Source of the DNA: Hermodice carunculata
Lineage: Eukaryota > Annelida > Polychaeta > Eunicida > Amphinomidae
Assembly (NCBI GenBank): GCA_964020975.1
Contig: CAXHWN010002163.1
Span: forward strand, 1,302,001-1,366,000
Direction: 5' to 3'
Length of the DNA: 64,000 bases
A model generated the notes under the pieces. It ran no database searches, was not told where the DNA came from, and was given only the letters and a program-made list of their open reading frames with translations. Of the stretch, positions 1-11,300 are shown one piece after another (positions within the stretch are counted from its first letter, which is position 1; each line of letters begins with the position of its first letter). Position numbers and translations under genes: made by a program.

Positions 1-214
1 TTTTTGGTGGGGATATGATGCAATTCAGTAGAGCAGAGCACTGTTAGAATGTTCCTCTTGTTAATAATGGAATGGCATGTAACCAGGTCTGCCTATGCAG
101 GCACGCATTTGGGTCAAGTGTCTGATAAAGTTTCTCAAAAGTGCTTTGTTTCTCAATTTAATAAAGAGAATAGGAAAGACTGTAGCACAAGAAGTCCAAA
201 GTCCCCAAGTGACC

Positions 215-460
215 AGTGCCCATTAATGAAGGCACGTCGTTTGCACTAGGAACAGCATTTGGCAGTGGATGGTGGAGGCGGGCAGTGCATGCCTGGAGGC
301 GATGGTCGGTGATCGCCGCCCACTGCCGTAGAAACACTGCCAAAGCTTACAGCCTGGTCAGTGATCTTCCTTGCCACCAGACCACGTCCACCACCACCTA
401 TGGCCGCCCACTGCCGCTGGGAAACTCAAAGGCAGCCCCGAGAGCATCTATTTTTTTCAT
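215..460. other. G+C-richer island of unknown nature
   Basis: The words gtggatggtggaggcgggca, cgccgcccactgccg and cgcccactgccgctgg recur in both senses, so it is probably a repeat with inverted parts. An open frame crosses it, but no splice sites or homology support a gene. Confidence 0.4.
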
Positions 461-536
461 ATGTAAACTAAGTGAACAAATGCAGGAACTGGTTAGTAAA
501 TGGGGAGGAAAATTATAGAAGTTAGTAAATTATTAT

Positions 537-540
<4 letters not shown>

Positions 541-590
<50 letters not shown>
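541..590. repeat. (AT)n microsatellite
   Basis: About 25 at units, followed by A+C-rich ladders to 720. Confidence 0.95.
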
Positions 591-593
<3 letters not shown>

Positions 594-1470
594 CTGTGTG
601 GGCATAAACATTGGTCTTTATGTACTTGTGCCCATACATATACAAAGGACATGTACATTTGACATTTACACACACATGTAGGCAGACACACACCTGTAGG
701 CACACACACACACATATAATCATGCATGGCATAAATTCATTCACACACACAATATTAACTGTATGCATAAGGTGCGTGTACATGTATATGTATTGACTAC
801 ATTCAACGCTAATAGAAGTGCCCTGTATGTATTAATTCAAAGATTCATGGGGCCAAATAGGTTTGTGCAGGGATTCTGCAAGCAAATGACCCTGACTTAG
901 CACATGGATGACTTTTTTTGTGCAAAATTTATTGGAAAGTACTTGATAGTGTGTAAAGATATAGTCAGGGATACAACAGACCAATATCCTAAATGTAGAC
1001 ATTAAAACTGCCCTCATACTGCATTTTTAGTGCTGTAGCATACTGTGTCTTTCAAGGGACATACCGATATCAAAATTAGGGAGGATACTGAAACTGGAAT
1101 ACATGGAAAATGTTACACTAGCAACAGCCAGTATCTTCCCAAGGGAAATACAATCTCCCCATTAAAAGAACATTGAAAGTCAGTATATCCCTCACGTGCT
1201 ACATTTGCGGAAACAGCGACTCTAATGACGTTTTGCGCCATGACGTCACTTATGTTGCAAGGGTGCCTGTCGCAAAAGATGCATGACCTGGCAGGACAGT
1301 AGTTTAGGCCTATTTCTTCCTGAAGGGGAGGTAGGCTTTTCTCAAACAAAATGATGAACCAGAAATTGTATGTTTTGGCTACTGAATAGGTATGTAGCAT
1401 CTTACATAATCCTAGGAAAAGCTGCATTTGCCCTTTTCGTCTAATTATGGCATATACATTTAGGATACAA

Positions 1471-1612
1471 AGATCATCCCATGGCTAAATCAGTATCCTA
1501 CCCTGTACAGTCCCCCCTCGAGCTGTATCCTCCCTCGACCCTTCGGGTCTCTGGTGGATACAGGCTCTCGGGGGAACTGTACCGGGTTGGATACTGATTT
1601 AATCATGAGATA
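1471..1612. repeat. Large imperfect hairpin, arms about 65 bp
   Basis: taaatcagtatcctaccctg pairs with the later complement ending at gggttggatactgattta. The tip is accc-ttc-gggt near 1543. Mismatches are scattered, and the middle is G+C-rich against an A+T-rich setting. Confidence 0.8.
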
Positions 1613-2199
1613 GCCTCTAATTATTGATTTAGTAGGCATGTTGCATTTATTAGGACATGTATTGCTGTAAAAATGAATATAGTAGGTATTCAGCAAATCA
1701 ACAATCAAGACATAAGATTAATTGAATCTATTTATTTTGTCCCCACTGTCAACAGTCAAGTGTTTTCACTAACTTTCAAATTGCACTGCAAATTCATGTA
1801 CTTCCATAATATACACCGTGTTTATACTCTACATTTTATGTATATTTAAAACCTTAAAAAAAAACACAAAAAATTGAAGGACCTAAGAAATTAAACACAA
1901 ATTACCCTTCATTGTTTGCAAAATGACACCGCGAAAAAACTTATATGTTCAAAAATGTAACAAAGATTTCTGTGTTGTTCATGTATTTGAGTTACATAGC
2001 CCATGTAGTCTACCTATTTTGCAGTATAACTTTGAAAACGCACTGACTAAAACTTGACTGAACCTAGAAATAACACACTAAATGCCCCCCATTTTTCCTG
2101 AATCCCATGCTCAGCTGACCTAGAGATTCATCACACTTATGGTTCTGTCAACTTGGGATAGGATCAAGGTTCCCCTGTACTGAGAAAATCTGACCTCTA

Positions 2200-3480
2200 T
2201 GGAATAACACTAACATGTGCAACATCAAGATCCATCATAAAAAATCCAAAAATCACTGGAGCATGACCACTTGGGTAGGTAGTCTAGACACTTATCAAAG
2301 ATACATCTCTACCAAGTTTGACACAAATCTGGCCAAATTATCTAAGTTATTACCATTACAAAAAATTCTCATGTTAAAGTTTCCTATTAAAACTTTTTTA
2401 AAGGACCTCCCCCCCCCCCAATAGAAAATTAAGAATCCAAAAATCACTGTACTGTGACCATTGGAACAAACTTGGTAGAGACTTACCCAAGGTACATTGC
2501 CACCAAGTTTGAAGTCAATCTGAATGACAGCTTCTTGGGAGAAGTCCAAAATGTGAATTAGCATTAGAATGCTCATTGACTTGCATACCAGTAATCAATA
2601 GGAAAGGTGCATTTGCTGATAAGTACCCGAATTGAAAAATATCCTTTAAAATCAGGAATGTACAGCAGTGCCACCTTGTGAACAATGTTGTTTGACCATC
2701 CCACAAGGAACAGATCCACCTTGGTCTCAGCTTAATCTGAGTGATGGTTCTGGAGAAGTCGAAAATAGCAAAAACACACAAAAATAAAAATGAAAAAATA
2801 GAAAATAAAATTGCAGTGCCACCTGGTGAAAGATTATGAACTAGTAGTCTAAAGGAGTGTCCCTGTGTGATATCAAAGGAATTTGGTGAGCAGTTTTGGA
2901 TATGAAGATTTTTTAAGATTTGCCCCAAAAAAGACAAGAAAAACTCATAAAAAAACAAAATCACTGAAGTGTGACCATTTTAAGGTGGAAATCCTCCCAA
3001 GGTACATCCCCATTAAGTTTGTAGTGAATCTGGCTGATGGTTTTTGAGAAGTCGAAAATGTGAATTGTGGTCAGACGGATGACAGACCATCCTACTAGGT
3101 CTGCTGACTGACAAGTCAGCTGAGCTAAAAATTAGGGATACACAGCAATGCCACCTAGTGGACAATTTTGTGGGACCCTTTCACAAGGTATTTTAACACC
3201 AGGTTTCAACATAATCTGAGTGATAGTTTTGGAGAAGAAGTTGAAAATTCTGAAAACACACAAACATCCATAAAAAAATAGAAAAAAAATTGCAGTGTGA
3301 CCTGTTGAACAAAGTAAGTTCTAGGGGTATCCAGAAGTATCATTTGCATCATATGCAACTTCGAAGCAATTAGGCAAATGATTTCGGAGAAGATTTTGAC
3401 AAAAAATGAAACCAAAAAAGTAAATAAAAAATCCTAAATCACTGGACCATTACCATTTGAACAAACTTGGATGAATGAAT
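2200..3480. repeat. Dispersed repeat with two to three internal units of about 500 bp
   Basis: Units share ctgtgaccattggaacaaac, caaggtacattgccaccaag, aatctgagtgatggttttgg and ttgcagtgccacctggtg, recurring near 2450, 2960 and 3430. A further piece occurs at 15567-15718. No coding frame. Confidence 0.7.
3103..3120. repeat. Short hairpin followed by gagctaaaa
   Basis: gctgact-gaca-agtcagc, then tgagctaaaaattaggg. The same hairpin plus tail recurs at 45946-45985, so it marks the end or a conserved part of a repeat family. Confidence 0.65.
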
Positions 3481-3649
3481 AATTGAGTATGTATGAACAG
3501 TCATTTGTGTGGGTTTGTATGTATTTATAAATAAGTGATTGGAAAAGCGGCATTGCCCATATAAATTCTGAAGTTATTTCTACATTTGTACAAGTGCACA
3601 AAAGCTTGATTTCTGATCAAAGGGCTAAAAATATGTTCATTCAGTTAAG

Positions 3650-3872
3650 TTACCCTTATAGCGCTGATTTAAGACTGAGTCAACAGCTTTCCTTCCGCAA
3701 AGTGTCCCAAAGAAAGCTGTTGACTAAGACTACTTTTTGCTTCAGAGTAGGCTCACTGGTATTTAATGAAAGGTATATTCATGAGGAATTTAAATCTTAG
3801 AACTATTACACATGTATGTTTAAAGGTATTGAGAAAACAGCTGTAGCTATGATTAACACTTTAAGGGTTAAT
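3650..3872. mobile_element. Hairpin MITE copy 1
   Basis: Ends ttacccttatagc and ctttaagggttaa are imperfect inverted repeats. The central hairpin (3679-3724) has base gtcaacagctttcctt paired with aaagaaagctgttgac; the inner stem is poorly paired in this copy. Confidence 0.7.
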
Positions 3873-4064
3873 TAAGAGGCTAAAGAATACAGCAGGAAGG
3901 TATATAAAATTTGTTGCTCATATCCTTTCCAAAAATGTATACATTATATAGGTTTACAAAAATGCTTTTCATTTTGGTAGACCAAAAATGTGATGATGTT
4001 TAGCATTTTAGGGGACATGACTATTCTTGTATTATCGTAAGTGGTTAATCCCAGCTTCATTGAC

Positions 4065-4305
4065 TTAACTCTTATAGAGCCAATTTAGAGACTGAGTCAA
4101 CAGCTTTCCTTGGGGCACTTTCCGCGCAACGCGCGGAAAGTGCCCCAAGGAAAGCTGTTGACCTGGACCAAATTTTTCACTGGGAACATAGGCATGCTGG
4201 TACTTGAATGAAAGGTCTTTAAATGAGGAATATGAATCTGGAATCATCACAGTAATCCAGCTTCATCAGCACAGCTGAAGTCGTGACTGGCACTCAAAGG
4301 GTTAA
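4065..4305. mobile_element. Hairpin MITE copy 2, with a perfect 67-bp hairpin
   Basis: Ends ttaactcttatagagcc and ggcactcaaagggttaa are inverted repeats. The hairpin 4096-4162 has a perfect 32-bp stem with loop aac; the inner stem is G+C-rich (ggggcactttccgcgc). Confidence 0.8.
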
Positions 4306-4372
4306 TTGTAAAGCACTGAACAGGTGCCACAACAATACACAATAAAAGTATGGTACTGTAGCAGGCTGGCTG

Positions 4373-4613
4373 CCACTACCCACTCAGCCAGGAGGTGTCA
4401 TTATCTCATGATTAGCTAATGGGGCTACCACTGGCCAAGGCGCTTTGGGGTGTGGATGGAATACACAGACTCTGCTTCCTCCCAAGTATAGCACAGTGGC
4501 AAGCCCATGTACCCAACTCAGTGAGGAGGTGTCAAGTCCCATTATCATTTAATGAGGCTACCACTGCCTAAGGTTCCTTGGGGTGTGGAATACACACTCT
4601 CCTGCTTCCCAAG
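4373..4613. repeat. Tandem duplication of about 125 bp
   Basis: The stretch aggaggtgtcattatctcat ... ggggtgtggatggaatacac recurs at 4515-4613 with small changes (aggaggtgtcaagtcccatt ... ggggtgtggaatacaca). Confidence 0.7.
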
Positions 4614-5019
4614 CCAGCTTTAATGATAAAATGGCCTTGTTATACACAGAATAATCAGTTATTTGTTGGGAAATTCTGTATGGCTTAACTTGTAGTCATA
4701 AGCAACTTCCGTGAAATAGTGAAGTTTTCACTAGCCCATTTACATTATTTGCCTAACTTTCGCAGCAATTTGCATGTGTAAAAGTATCAACAAAGTCTCA
4801 AACAAACCACAAAACAGCAGTATTTTTGTTGAATTCTGAGGCGGTCAACCAGGGACTTTTCTGAAAACCAGTTGAATTGAGATGGAATGACCCACCACAT
4901 AGACAGGGTATTGAAAATTGATTTGTTGATATCAAACAATGAAAAGGTATAATTTCTTTTGATATCAAGAAATGCTTTTTTATGTTAAAAATTCAAATGT
5001 CTAGCCATAAATTTGCTTG

Positions 5020-5203
5020 TTTTCTGTGTTTACCAGATTGGCATGTTTCCTATTTTTGTCAGATTGACATGTTTGACATGTTTCCTGTGTTTGTCAGATT
5101 GACATGTTTCCTGTGTTTGTCAGATCGGTATGTTTCCTGTGTTTGTCAGATTGACATGTTTCCTGTGTGTTTGTCAGATTGACATATTTCCTGTGTTTGT
5201 TAG
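5020..5203 (+). repeat. 26-bp tandem repeat of splice-acceptor-like units before exon 1
   Basis: Seven units end in AG at 5036, 5062, 5097, 5123, 5149, 5177 and 5203. The spacing is 26 bp, except one of 35 and one of 28. The typical unit is gacatgtttcctgtgtttgt then cag: a pyrimidine-rich tract plus AG. The last AG is the acceptor proposed for the first exon of gene 1. Confidence 0.85.
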
Positions 5204-5389
5204 ATTGGCATGCTGATGCAAAAAGCCCGGGCTCCTCAGGTCAACCTGCAGGAGGAGGACCAGACAGCATTGGACAGGCTGGTCAGGATGGTGAAGAAAA
5301 AAATAGCAGAGGTGTCCGACATGGAGCGCACACAAGAGGACGCTACAGAAGGCAGCACATCAGCACAGACTGCAACTGTGTCATTTCAG
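5204..5389 (+). CDS. Gene 1, first visible exon
   Basis: The acceptor is tttgttag ending at 5203 and the donor is cag|gtgatc after 5389. The frame reads I-G-M-L-M-Q-K-A-R and then a charged helix (LDRLVRMVKKKIAEV). The TAG at 5201-5203 is in frame with the ATG at 5210, so unspliced or upstream-spliced RNA would start at this ATG. If 5203 is used as an acceptor, the exon may continue an upstream coding exon. The choice between first coding exon and internal exon is open. Confidence 0.7.
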
Positions 5390-8300
5390 GTGATCCAATG
5401 TTAACATTATGACAAGGGCTACATTGTACTGACAGGTTGTTCATCTTCCTGGAATTGATAATATAACCACACACCCACAATGCACCATGATGCCTCAACT
5501 ATGAGAGTACTATGCACATATGCCACATACATACATATATAAATGTTGGCCTGGCATGTTGAAATCAATAAACTTCTTTTTCATTTTTACCCCTCGACCT
5601 TTAGGCCCAAGGTGCGTTGTCATAACCTAAGCATCCGTCCCTCCATCCATTCATCCATTCCTTGTTATTATAATTAACAACATATTGCAAAAAAAGAGTC
5701 ACTTTATGGAGACCCAAGTTTTTATCTCAAGGGGCCACTAAAGTGCTTAAGGTGCCTTTTGAAAAGTATGTCACTAGGTCACATATTTAGGTCACAGTAC
5801 TACATTACGGACAAAAACGGCGTTAAAACAATATCTTATAAAATATTGACTGTAGCTTCATCAGTTATTTGTGACAGTTGGTCCTAAGCATGCCTCAGAT
5901 GCCTATTGAGAACTAGGTCACTGGGTCACATATTTAGGTCACAGTGCTGCATTTAAGAAAAATGGCAATACCATGATAGCTTCAAATGTTAAATTACTTA
6001 TTGTAGCAGCACCAATTATTTATGACAGTTGGTCCAAAGGATGCCTCAAACACCTAGTGAAAATTAGGTCACTGGGTCACATATTTAGGTCACAGTGCTG
6101 CATCGAAGAAAAATGGCCTGGCCATCATATCTCTGCTCATCGCATTTGCACCAAAGCTTTGTCATTAGGTCAAACAGTAGTAACCTTGACCCACCAGAGG
6201 GGTATTGTCATCACCTACGCGTCCGTCGGCTGACAGGCTGGTTGGGAGAGCCAGGAAGTGATATGCCTGCCAATTCGCTTTTAATTTTTGGTAGAAGTGA
6301 TGGAATTTGGATTTTGGGTGGTTGGGCCTGTACATTTTGGAAACAATATAGTCTGTATTTAATGAATAATATTTCAAAGGTTGAGAAGACTGGTTTAAAA
6401 CACCGGTTACCTTTTATGGGTGACTGCCTGTCTCAAGTCTTAAGTGGAATTTGTTTCTTCACATTGGTATTGGAAGATGAATGGTGATGCTTTGGTAACT
6501 CTGGAATCTCTTTGCTACTATTGTTGGGTTTGAAATCTGTGAATATGGGTCATTTTTTTCTGCATAAGTATAACATACTAGAGATGTCCGTCTGTCCGTC
6601 CTGGATGAGGGGTTTTTGGTCACTGATCGGCTTCTAGTTTTTTCAGTCAGACTACATTGACAAGTTTGGTAATTTAGCTCTGTATCTTTAAAAAAAGTGT
6701 CCAGGCCCCAATAATGTAATAAACGTAATTATAATTTTGTCAGTAACATCAGCCTGGTTCTGTATAAAGTTGCAAAGAAGAGCTAAGACGGTTTTCTGTA
6801 AGTCCCTTTCTCCCCCCAGCATTACTGGGCAAAAACACAGAGAAATGCTGATGCAGGACTAAAAGGAGAATGTAGCTGGGAAATGCCAAGACGCCCTATT
6901 TTCCATGTGCTGAAAAAAGCTTTCCTATATTGTACAACATGATTACCAGCCTGAGGGTAATTAGTTCTCTGAAGAAATGGGAGTGTGCCCTTTATTAGGC
7001 AGCGTGTGCTTAATAGGGCGAGTTTGCAAGAAGAGTAATATGGGGCTGCACCCTCTTTCCTAATTGCTTTCTGTTGAATAAGATACATGTATGTTTAAAC
7101 CAATTGGTTAAGTTAACCCTTTCCCCTTGAATCAAGACTGAGTCAAAAGTTGTCATGGGTTGGGCACCAAGTGATCAAACCATGCCAAGGAAAGTTGTTG
7201 ACTTGACACATGTCATCTTGACAGGTCTGGTCTGCAATTCTCAGTCAAAGTGTTTTTCATTACTGTTGAAATTAGTTAAAACACTGAAGCAGACGGCATA
7301 TGACCACCAGCTGGTTTTGGCCGGTTTAAGGGGGAAAGGGTTAGATAAAAAGAAAAAAAGAGTGAAAATTTTTAACTTGATTATTTTATCAACAGGAAGA
7401 GTATGAGTTGGCCCAGAGGAAGTTTATGCGACACATCTCCATGTTAGCAAGCAGCATGGACACCCTGCCCTACCCTCGCCTCATCCTCCTCGACTTCTCA
7501 GATTTACCAGCTCACAGGCAAAACGATGAAACTAAAGGTGAGGTTAAAGTGTCCTTTTAAAGCATCGATCACCTTCTGCATTTTGTTTAACATACCAAGT
7601 GAAAGTATCTCTGTTTTGCAATAGAAATTTAACTTTATATCTCTGAGCAATATAGCTTAATGCATATAAGCACAACAAGAACAGTTGTTACCAAAAAAAA
7701 TACCAGCATTTGACATTTGGCCCAGTTTGATTCTAGTTTAATTCACCTCTAGATTTTCAATAAAAGATTACCATACAGTTGGACATTTATCATGAAAATC
7801 ATTGAATACTATGCAGCAGCATAGAATTTTTTTTTTTTAATTGCAATTAATTATGAATATGAATGGCGTGGATGTTCATGTATGGCATTGTTTGTGTGTA
7901 GAAAAATATTATCTGGTTCCTAAAATGCATTGAACGTGACTGCAATGAGAGCATGTTTATACAGTTTCCGGGTAGGAACACTGCATGTCCTGATAGTCCC
8001 GAGGTAATCGTAGTGGTCTTTATACCTTTGGCATCCAGTACATTTGAAGGCATAGTGATCAGTATAGACTACAACACCATATAAAGCAAACGAGTGGCAG
8101 TTTATGTTTCAGTTTGATGTTTTGTCCTGTGGCAAAATAAAGGCTGCTGTAATGTAGATGCAACTATGTCAGTTGTAAGTGGCATGTTATTCTTGAAGAT
8201 ATATGATAAGGGACAAGACACCAGCATTTAGGACTCCGGCAGGCTGTAAGCAACATGCTGGAAGCTAAGAACCTAAAAGGAACTCATATTGAGGCGTGGT

Positions 8301-11300
8301 GGTTATTCCCATAGGTGTCTGACAATATTGATGGAAATGATTTGATAGATATGCTCAGATGCCTCTATATATCCAGACAAGAAAGAAAACTCCTTGCTTG
8401 TTGTGACAAGAACAAGGCCTCCAACCAGTGTCCTGCTGGTACAGGCCAGTCTTATCAGATTAATTATCACACACAGGCAGCAGGCAGCACATCAAAGTCT
8501 GCAACTCCACCCGGGATTTATCTTGAAGGCCTAGGTGAAGAGTCACTACTGTTAGCAGGATTAATATGGATTTAAACCATCATGTCAACTGTGCGTAATT
8601 TTATATGGCAGTATGTGTCGTTGAAAAATGCAGTCATCAATCTTAGGTCTATCAAGGTAAATGCTTCAATCAGTTTTCTCTATGTATTCTTCTTCGGTAA
8701 GTTCTACGTGACCCACTACTCTATTTATTTACCCAAAGGTTGTATACATGATTGTACGTTCTTTGTCATTTATCGTATCTTCTTGATATTAATCATGCAT
8801 GTAATTTTTGTATGCAGTAAGACCAAAACTGATACAGAGATCCACATCCAAGACTTCCAGAAAACACTCACTTAGTAAAACAGATAGTGGAAGCCTATTA
8901 GGAAATGATGTTCACGAGGCCTGGGAGTCGGAGAGCTTCTGTCTGAAAGCTCTTTGTGAGCATGAGCAGGTAACACACTGAATTATCACCACTTCCTTGT
9001 TTGGATGTTCCACATCATGAAAGAATTATTGTTTTGGGGGAAAAAAAATACTGGGTACATAATGTTATGTAGTAAATTGCTTGTGGGTAATGAGACAAAG
9101 AACAAAAAAAGGGTCTCCACCAAGGCTGTTTGACAGTTCATGCTTCAGTGATTTTTTTAATTGACAAAATTGTTGGGTTTTTTTTGAAAATCTTAAAATC
9201 TTCTGGGAAAGTGCGCAGCCAATTGCTTTTTTAAGTGAGCCTAGACCATAAGCAGTTCACCGGGCGGTCCTGCATTTTTTCAGTAGGAGGGGTGTTTGTG
9301 TGTGTGAGTGTGTTTTGTAAGCAGCGCTTCTTCTTCAAATCTATTTGTGAATTTTCTCCAAATTGGATAATGCAGATATGAATGTACATTGACTTTGTCT
9401 CTAACAGATCTGCTCAAAAGATGGCACTGCTGTTATGTCTTCATTTTTAACAAATTTTTGAAATTACATGTGAATAATGAGTAAGATTACATGTAGTAAG
9501 GAATCTTCAGTAAAAATGTTACTTTTGAGCTGATATCTGCAGCACTTATAGTGAGCTGACTTTGATATTATGCTGATGAGGGTGCTGTGGGTGAGCCAAC
9601 TTGAGGCTCCTGCAGAGGACTTTGATGTAACTTGAATTCTTAAGGCTGCTGGGAAACTTAACCATTTCCCCCCCATAAACCGTCCAAAACTGGCTGGTGG
9701 TCAAATGCCATCTGACTCGGTGTTTTCAACTAATTCAACAGTGATGAAAGATGTAGTTTGACTGAGAATTGTAGATGAGACCTATTACGAGAACATGCCT
9801 CAGGTCAACAGCTTTCCTTGGCATGGGTTAGGCACTGAGTACCCAACCTATGCCAAGGAAATTTTAAACTGCCTTCTCAGTCTGATTCAAGGGGAAAAGG
9901 GTTATTCTAACTGAATTTTACTAGTCAAATAATACATGTAAGACGTAGCAGGTGCCAGATGGCCAAAAAGATCACATGGTTTTGGTCACACCTACTCTTT
10001 CGTTGCTAGGAGTGGCACCTTAGCACAGAAGTACTGCATCTGAATGTTAATGACATGGACGGGCTGCTACTCACAGCTTCACCCTACCTGGCCCGCATCT
10101 ACACGCTGCTACAGCACAGTGGCACTCACCTGAACTGTTTCCATGGCAGCAAGAGCGAAGCATTCCTGGAGTACATCAACCAGGTAGGTCATTCATCTTG
10201 ACTGTCACCATGGCAACAAAGGGCAGGCATACCTGGAATAGTTGTATTTCAACCAGGTTGTCATTCACTGTCTCTATGGCAACTAGGGGATGCTGAGCAC
10301 ATTAACCAGTTAGATCCTGACTTCACCTTTTGACTGCTTCCCACTCGAAACAGTCAAAAACTTCCACACGTCACGTGTTACTTGCTTCAGTCTTCTTTTC
10401 TAAAAATTTTTTCTTAAATCACTTTTACGTGGAAAGAGTTTTAGTGAGAATTAACCCTTTCCCATTTAAGCCGGCCAAAACCAGCCTGTGGTCTAATCTC
10501 CTCTGCTTAAGTGTTTTTTCAATTAATTTCAACAGTAGCGAAGAATAATTTGACTGAAAATTGTAGATGAGACGTATCAAGATAACATATATATATATGG
10601 CCTAGGTCGACAGCTTTCTGTTACGTGGATGACCCATTAGTGCCCGACACATGCCAAGGAAAGCTGTTGATTCAGTCTTACAATGTAATCCAAGGGGGAA
10701 AGTGTTAACTGACATATCTGTATATCCTGAGAGTATCGTCCACAGTAACAACTTTCCTTGGCACAGCTTTGGCATCCACTACCCACCAACTCATGTGAAA
10801 AAATTCGGCGACTTCTCTCTTCCCTGGTCAGACAGTTGCCTGCAAAGCAGACCAAGTTCCGTGTTACTATACACTTGGTCTGCCCTTCTTTGACAGGATT
10901 TTATTTATAGAAAGGGAAACAGAACTATACTCTGACCCTCCCCCTAGACTGAGACACCAATCAGGAAGTTCATCATTACTGCCTAGACCAGTAACAGCCT
11001 CTGGTCCTTAGTGTACTGAAGCCTGTTACCATAGTAACCATACTCAGCCAATTAGAAACTGAGTCACTTTTCCAACGCAGAACAGTGATCTTGTCAAAGA
11101 AGGGCAGACCCCAGCGGAGTAGATAAAATACGCAGCTTGGGTCTGCCTTGGAGGCAAGTCAGACAGGGACCAACAGTCACAATTACAATGGAGACAGATC
11201 TACACATGCATGATGATTGCGCTTCTCCAGTCTTCTTTGGTTGTTGATTATCTGTTTGCGATCATTTCAAACTGGGAAAACTTTTGATGAGGTCGTGTGA

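Noticed and set aside
216-518. 100-residue open frame as an upstream exon of gene 1
   Set aside because: No acceptor/donor pair and internal repeated words; composition explained by a G+C-rich repeat.
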